This document shows, one piece after another, positions 58,810 through 64,000 of a DNA stretch of 64,000 nucleotides. This DNA is from an uncultured Oscillospiraceae bacterium (GTDB taxonomy: Bacteria > Bacillota > Clostridia > Oscillospirales > Oscillospiraceae): the NCBI GenBank assembly GCA_947625355.1, contig CANQOA010000005.1, forward strand, positions 1 through 64,000, read 5' to 3'. Each line of letters opens with the position of its first letter. The first letter of the stretch is position 1. The translations under genes were made by a program, and so were the position numbers. Under the pieces are notes generated by a model. It ran no database searches and was not told where the DNA came from. It saw nothing but the letters and a program-made list of their open reading frames with translations.

Positions 58810-58843
58810 CAGCCGCCCTGCATGTCCGCATGTAGGGCGGCTG
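58810..58843. terminator. Strong hairpin inside the putative invertible segment
   Basis: cagccgccctgcatg-tccg-catgtagggcggctg, 15-bp stem with one G:U; no good T-tract. Confidence 0.6.
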
Positions 58844-58881
58844 TCTCTGTCATGCGCTTAAGATCGCCGCGCAGAGAACGC

Positions 58882-58902
58882 ACGCACTCTTTATTCCGTG
58901 TC
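58882..58902 (-). repeat. Recombinase-site repeat R (inverted copy)
   Basis: acgcactctttattccgtgtc, reverse complement GACACGGAATAAAGAGTGCGT. Confidence 0.88.
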
Positions 58903-58990
58903 ACTAAAGCGATACCTAGAGCTTTCTCTTTTTTGCTATGTAATTGTTGAAGTTGAGCTTACGCATGGTTCGGCTTGAGCGATCACATAA

Positions 58991-59006
58991 GAAATACATG
59001 TATTTC
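58991..59006. promoter_or_regulatory. Perfect 16-bp palindrome GAAATACATGTATTTC next to the SD of the surface-protein gene
   Basis: Self-complementary; lies directly before aaggaggt. Confidence 0.7.
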
Positions 59007-59021
59007 AAGGAGGTAATCAAA

Positions 59022-60116
59022 ATGCGTATCATGAGGAAGGGGATCTGCGTTCTTGCGGTCCTGCTGGCATTCACGGTACTTGCGACTAGTGCTTTTGCCG
59101 CAATGCCCACGTTTGACAGCGTTCCCGACGGGGTCCTCACAGCCGAGGACCTTGCCCAGATCTGCAACGAGATTCTGGGTGCTGAGGAGGAGGCTCTGCC
59201 CAATGCCGGTCAGCAGCTCTCCGGGGCAGATGGACTGACCTACATCGCCGAGGCGTTCCATGTGGAACCTGCGGAGGAGACGGACTCCGCCGAGCCCATC
59301 GACTATGCCGATGTGATGAAACAGGTCGGATATATCGACGATAGCTTCGACACCAGCGCTGCTTTTACGAAGGACGACGCCCTGAACATTATCGGCACGA
59401 TGATCGAGGACGTCACCGATGAGAGCGCCAGCGGCGTGGAGACCGACAAGAGCTATGTCATCCGCAGCAAGGATGTTGAGCTGGCTGACGCGAAGATCGG
59501 CGGCGATCTGATCATCGGCCAGGGTGTTGGCGATGGCGAGGTCACGCTGGACAATGTTTCCGTTGAGGGGAATCTGGTCGTTCTTGGCGGCGGCTCCAAC
59601 TCTGTGGTCGTGCGCGGCAACTCCACTGTGGGCAAGGTGATCGTCAGCAAGACGGAGGGCGATCCTGTCCGCGTGAAGGTCGAGGATGGCGCTGTTGTTG
59701 GGACGGTCGCCGTTGATGACAATAGCAAGTTTATCATGAACGGAACAGTAGAGAAGCTGGTTGTCGGAGAGAAAGCGTCCGTTGAGCTGCAGTTCGCCAG
59801 CGTTGGGGATGTTACGATCAACGGGGCGGACGCTGCCCTGACGGTGGACGGCGGCTCGACTGTTACCGCTGTTACGATTGATGCGAGTGGCGTGCAGCTC
59901 ACCGGCACGGGCACAGTCGGCAAGGCTGATGTGACCGATAACGCAAAGAGCGGTGTCGTTATCGATACCAGCGGCACGCAGGTAACGGTTGCTCCTGGGG
60001 CTGGCGACGTGACCAATTCGGGCGGCACCGTAGTGGTTCCGAGCGGCGGCAACGGCACGACGCAGGGCACGCCGACGGGGACCGGAGACGGAACTATTTC
60101 CAGCGGCAGCAATTAA
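59022..60116 (+). CDS. Secreted beta-solenoid-like surface protein
   Basis: Signal peptide MRIMRKGICVLAVLLAFTVLATSAFA; repeats such as IGGDLIIGQGVGDGEVTLDNVSVEGNLVVLGGGSNSVVVRGNSTVGKVIVSK. SD aaggaggt before ATG 59022. Confidence 0.85.
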   Translation: MRIMRKGICVLAVLLAFTVLATSAFAAMPTFDSVPDGVLTAEDLAQICNEILGAEEEALPNAGQQLSGADGLTYIAEAFHVEPAEETDSAEPIDYADVMKQVGYIDDSFDTSAAFTKDDALNIIGTMIEDVTDESASGVETDKSYVIRSKDVELADAKIGGDLIIGQGVGDGEVTLDNVSVEGNLVVLGGGSNSVVVRGNSTVGKVIVSKTEGDPVRVKVEDGAVVGTVAVDDNSKFIMNGTVEKLVVGEKASVELQFASVGDVTINGADAALTVDGGSTVTAVTIDASGVQLTGTGTVGKADVTDNAKSGVVIDTSGTQVTVAPGAGDVTNSGGTVVVPSGGNGTTQGTPTGTGDGTISSGSN

Positions 60117-60164
60117 AAAACTGATTGCGCGTAACCACAATCAATATGTGACCTTTGATATGAA

Positions 60165-60199
60165 AGAGCGTCATTTCAGGGGATCTGAAATGGCGCTCT
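60165..60199 (+). terminator. Hairpin after the surface-protein gene
   Basis: agagcgtcatttcag-gggat-ctgaaatggcgctct. Confidence 0.7.
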
Positions 60200-60235
60200 G
60201 TTCATGAATCTTATGTTTGATATGAGTCGGATGAA

Positions 60236-62983
60236 ATGCAGCGTGTAAGAAACCATGCAGGGAACTGGTATGAGGCCGTGGGCGCATACGCAATCACTTT
60301 CATGTGTGTGTTACTCGCGCTCTGGCTGACAGGGATCTACCCATTTGGTTCGTACAGTCTGCTCAAAATGGATTTGCTTCACGCATATGCGCCGGATTAT
60401 CTGGAGATACGCCGTGCGTTGGCAGAGGACGGATGGGCGCTGTACTCCTGGAGTGGGATGTTGGGCAGAAACCTGTTGAGCGGCATTGTGACTGAAGCAG
60501 CCAGTCCGTTCAATTTGCTGGCTGCTCTCTTTCCCGAACGGTATCAAGCGGATTTTTTCTCGGTCCTGACACTTTTAAAGATCCCGTGTCCGGCGGCGAG
60601 TTTCTGCGTGTATGCCAAAAAGCGTCTGAATTGCGAGGGCACCGGCGCTATTTACTTCTCCGTTTCCTATGCGCTGTGCGCCTATGTAGCGGCGTTCCAT
60701 TTCAATATCATGTGGCTGGACACCGTGATCGCCCTCCCTCTTGTCTTTCTCGGCATTGACAGGTTGCTGGATGAGGATGACGCCCGGCTCTATCTGGCAG
60801 CGTTGACCTACGCTGTTTTTACGAGCTACGGAACGGCGTTCCAGCTTTGTTTCTTCTGCGGACTGTATCTGCTATGCGGATGCATTCTGCGCAAGAGATA
60901 CCGTGCGCGCTCTTTCCTGCGATTCGCTACGGCTTCTCTCCTAGTAGCGGGACTATGCGCGGTCACGCTGTTCGTGGTAGCGGACAGCTTTGATAACACG
61001 CAATATTTCCACGAGACAGCGCCGGAGCTTGCTCTGAATTTTTCTCCGCTCCGATTCCTGGCGGCGCATTTTCTGGGAGGCTTTCCCTCCGTCAGATTTT
61101 ACAGCGACAGTGCGCCGAACATCTACTGCGGCGTTTTGACACTTGTGCTGGTACCGCTGTTTCTGGGGTCCAGGCGAGTTTCGATTCGGGAAAAACTGGC
61201 ATGGTGCGTGTTCACCGGGACAGTCTTGCTTTGTTTCTTTATCAGCTTGGCAACGTATGTCTTGCACGGACTACATTTTCCCGTGATGTTTCCACATCGG
61301 TACTCCTATGTGTACTCTTTCGCACTGCTGTCCGCAGCGGCGCGGACATACGGCAACAGGCAACGTATTTCACGGAAAGCTGCGATTCTGCTGGCAGCGG
61401 GGCTGTGTCTGCTGGTCATTTCCCTGTTTCTGCTCACGCCCCAGCGCGACGCTGCTAGCGCCTCTCTCCACACAAAGCTGTTTCCGGGTGTTGAAAGCAC
61501 AGTCGGACCGCTCGTGCCGGGCCGGATTTCTTCTGGGTCGCTGGCGCTTAATATCGCACTGATCTGTGTGTATGTGGCGTTGCTTTGGGCGGACGAAGCC
61601 GCGGCAAAGCCGCTGGCGCACAAAGTCCTGACCTCGCTGCTGTTGATATGCGTGTGCGCAGAGGCAGTTCTTAGCTGTGAAAACGGCGTTAGCTACCTTC
61701 AGGAAGTCAAGCGGTCATGGTTCAATCAGGAGTTGCACGGTGACATGCAAGTCATTACCAAACGCTTGGATGAAGAGTCGGAGCTATACAGAGCGGAGTT
61801 TCATCGAAACCGTTCTCAGAGTGACAGCCGCGTGTACGGCTACAACGGTTTTTCAGCTCTCTGCGGAACCAGTGGAGGATACTCTGACGGATTGGAAACA
61901 CTGATGCGGCGTCTTGGGCTGTGTTCCAGTTTCAATAATCTGATTTGGCAGGACCCCTCCCCTGTTGTGTCGAGCCTGTTCGCTCAGAAATATCTACTGG
62001 ACGCGGGAACGCTGGCCAGCGAGAACGCAACGGCCTTTCGCTATCTGGAAAGCACAGGCAGCGTTGATGTATATGAAAACCCCTATGTTCTGCCGATAGG
62101 CTTCGCGGTCCCACTGGACGCCAGCGCGTGGACGCCGGACGAGCATGCCGATCCATTTGACGTACAAAATGCGCTGTTCGGCAGCATGTCGGGACAACCG
62201 AATGTATGGGACGATGTAGAGCCGAGCCTGCTCCAGTCGGAGAACCTGGATCTCTCCTATGGGGAGAAAACGGGAGAATACATCTTTGAGCTGCCGGGGT
62301 ATCTCTCCTATGAGGATATCGCTTCTGGCATCCTTCCGCGGGCAGTGATACGCTACGCGCCCGACGAGGACGGGTTTATTTCGTTTTATGTTCATGGTAC
62401 GAGCGTTTCCAGAGCGGTGGCGCGCGTCAACGGAGAGACTGTTTCTTCTCTATCTGTCCCCTGGGGGAATACCGGCCTGAACGCGGGTTTTGTGGAAGCT
62501 GGCGACACGGTGGAGATCGTGCTTGATCTCGATTCCATTCCAGACGGAGGAGAGCGCGAAATGGTGAGGCAAGGTGTGCTTACCGTCCATGCGGCCCGGC
62601 TGGATATGGACTTGTACGCAAAGGGCATCACACAGCTAAAAAACCGCAGCTTTCATGTCGAGAGCTACGACCGCACACATATCAATGGGTTGATCTCCTG
62701 TGATGAGGAGTGTCTGCTGTGGACATCCATTCCATACGATCACAACTGGCACGTCGTCGTGGATGGTGAAACAGTTCAAACGGATCGTTGGGACGATGCG
62801 CTGCTGTCTGTAACATTGTCTCCGGGGAATCACAGCATTGAGTTTGAGTACAGGATGGACAGCCTGCCTGTAGCCGCTTGCGTCAGCCTTATGACACTTG
62901 TGTTGGCTCTGGTGTTTTGCCGGAAGTCTGCGAGTGAGCATGGTGATAAAGATATACGCGAAAAACGCATACGAATCGACTGA
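60236..62983 (+). CDS. YfhO-family membrane protein (teichoic-acid/polysaccharide glycosylation type)
   Basis: 915 aa, many TM segments; LLKMDLLHAYAPDYLEIRRALAEDGWALYSWSGMLGRNLLSGI; C-terminal WTSIPYDHNWHVVVDGE. Confidence 0.85.
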   Translation: MQRVRNHAGNWYEAVGAYAITFMCVLLALWLTGIYPFGSYSLLKMDLLHAYAPDYLEIRRALAEDGWALYSWSGMLGRNLLSGIVTEAASPFNLLAALFPERYQADFFSVLTLLKIPCPAASFCVYAKKRLNCEGTGAIYFSVSYALCAYVAAFHFNIMWLDTVIALPLVFLGIDRLLDEDDARLYLAALTYAVFTSYGTAFQLCFFCGLYLLCGCILRKRYRARSFLRFATASLLVAGLCAVTLFVVADSFDNTQYFHETAPELALNFSPLRFLAAHFLGGFPSVRFYSDSAPNIYCGVLTLVLVPLFLGSRRVSIREKLAWCVFTGTVLLCFFISLATYVLHGLHFPVMFPHRYSYVYSFALLSAAARTYGNRQRISRKAAILLAAGLCLLVISLFLLTPQRDAASASLHTKLFPGVESTVGPLVPGRISSGSLALNIALICVYVALLWADEAAAKPLAHKVLTSLLLICVCAEAVLSCENGVSYLQEVKRSWFNQELHGDMQVITKRLDEESELYRAEFHRNRSQSDSRVYGYNGFSALCGTSGGYSDGLETLMRRLGLCSSFNNLIWQDPSPVVSSLFAQKYLLDAGTLASENATAFRYLESTGSVDVYENPYVLPIGFAVPLDASAWTPDEHADPFDVQNALFGSMSGQPNVWDDVEPSLLQSENLDLSYGEKTGEYIFELPGYLSYEDIASGILPRAVIRYAPDEDGFISFYVHGTSVSRAVARVNGETVSSLSVPWGNTGLNAGFVEAGDTVEIVLDLDSIPDGGEREMVRQGVLTVHAARLDMDLYAKGITQLKNRSFHVESYDRTHINGLISCDEECLLWTSIPYDHNWHVVVDGETVQTDRWDDALLSVTLSPGNHSIEFEYRMDSLPVAACVSLMTLVLALVFCRKSASEHGDKDIREKRIRID

Positions 62984-63032
62984 GGCGGCGGTGAATTTCG
63001 GAGAAATACTGAGACGGCTTTATTTTATCAGG

Positions 63033-63761
63033 ATGAATGTAGAAAGAAATAAGACAAATATAGGAGATGAACCGGAAGCGATCGTCGAAAGGCTGTTGAC
63101 GAGATATCCAGAGATGACTGACTGTATCGAGGAAATCGACAGGGCCTATGACGTACTGGTCCAATGCTTTCAGAACGGGGGCCGGTTGCTGGTAGCCGGT
63201 AACGGAGGGAGTGCGGCTGACAGCGAACATATTTCCGGAGAATTGATGAAGTCTTTTCGTTTTCGGAGAGGAATAGACCCCAAAACCAGATTTTCTCTGA
63301 AAGAGCTATTCGGTGCTGAAGGAGAGCGTCTTGGCACGCAGTTGGAGGGTGCGCTTCCCGTGATCCCGCTCGTATCGTTTACATCTGTTTTGACAGCATA
63401 CTCCAATGATACCAATCCCGCTGCGGCTTTCGCTCAGGTGCTATACGGGTGCGGTCGTCCAGAAGATGTTTTCTTGGCCATTACTACATCCGGTAATTCG
63501 GAAAACATATATAAGGCGTTGATGATCGCCCGCGCGAAAGAAATATCTACGATTTGCTTAACAGGCAGAGACGGTGGGCCTTGTGGGCGCATTGCCGATG
63601 TGACGATACATGTTCCGGAGGATGAAACATATCTCATTCAAGAACTGCATCTTCCCGTGTACCATGCCCTATGCGCAATGCTAGAGGCTCACTTTTTCAG
63701 ACAGCAGAACGGACGGATAACCGATGTTCTTCCGAGTAGACGCGATAGGGTCAGGGTGTGA
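63033..63761 (+). CDS. SIS-domain phosphosugar isomerase (GmhA-like)
   Basis: GGRLLVAGNGGSAADSEHISGELMKSF; DVFLAITTSGNSENIYKALMIAR; LTGRDGG. Confidence 0.87.
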   Translation: MNVERNKTNIGDEPEAIVERLLTRYPEMTDCIEEIDRAYDVLVQCFQNGGRLLVAGNGGSAADSEHISGELMKSFRFRRGIDPKTRFSLKELFGAEGERLGTQLEGALPVIPLVSFTSVLTAYSNDTNPAAAFAQVLYGCGRPEDVFLAITTSGNSENIYKALMIARAKEISTICLTGRDGGPCGRIADVTIHVPEDETYLIQELHLPVYHALCAMLEAHFFRQQNGRITDVLPSRRDRVRV

Positions 63762-63769
63762 TTTTTGTT

Positions 63770-64000
63770 ATGGCAGTGCGAGATTTACTGAAAAAGTATC
63801 AGGAACTGATCGCCTATGGGATCGTAGGTGTATTGACGACACTTTTGAATCTGGTGGTGTATTTTGTCCTCACATCCTGGTTAGGCGTTCATTACATCCT
63901 GTCGGATATTATCGCTTGGGTCATCTGTTTTGTTTTCTCGTTTGTGACGAACAAACTCTATGTATTCAAAAGCGCTACATGGACATTCAACGCACTGTTG
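63770..64000 (+). CDS. GtrA-family membrane protein (truncated by window end)
   Basis: MAVRDLLKKYQELIAYGIVGVLTTLLNLVVYFVLTSWLGVHY ... FVTNKLYVFKSATW. Confidence 0.85.
   Translation, partial: MAVRDLLKKYQELIAYGIVGVLTTLLNLVVYFVLTSWLGVHYILSDIIAWVICFVFSFVTNKLYVFKSATWTFNALL

Overview
This is a 64 kb GC-rich window, probably from a Firmicute of the Oscillospiraceae/Clostridiales type (inferred from gene content, not tested). The core (about 7.6-57 kb) is ordinary chromosome: initiator tRNA, mutY, a pyrR attenuator with pyrR-uraA, uvrB, an rRNA methyltransferase, a two-component system flanking an ABC exporter, a BMP-type ABC transporter, udk-tdk-SDR/cytidylyltransferase, cstA, trkA-trkH, a PpiC-type foldase, M28 and M20 peptidases, a polar amino-acid ABC transporter, a SUV3-like helicase operon with azlCD, two XRE membrane regulators, upp, tsaB-tsaE-tsaD-rimI-polA, GH25, prfB and tRNA-Leu. 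Both ends are accessory. The left end (1-7.6 kb) has the tail of a large serine recombinase, a relic of a second recombinase tail, a DUF3800 protein, and a compact type III restriction-modification operon with an unassigned membrane protein between res and mod. The right end (57-64 kb) has two helically phased repeat arrays, a tyrosine recombinase, and a putative invertible promoter. That promoter segment is bounded by recombinase-adjacent inverted repeats and lies upstream of a secreted beta-solenoid-like protein. In the sequenced orientation the best promoter (TTGCCA-N17-TAGAAT) points away from the surface gene, which suggests an OFF state. Surface-polysaccharide-type genes (YfhO, SIS isomerase, GtrA) follow. 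The inverton and the res-TM-mod operon are the two best candidates for under-described systems.
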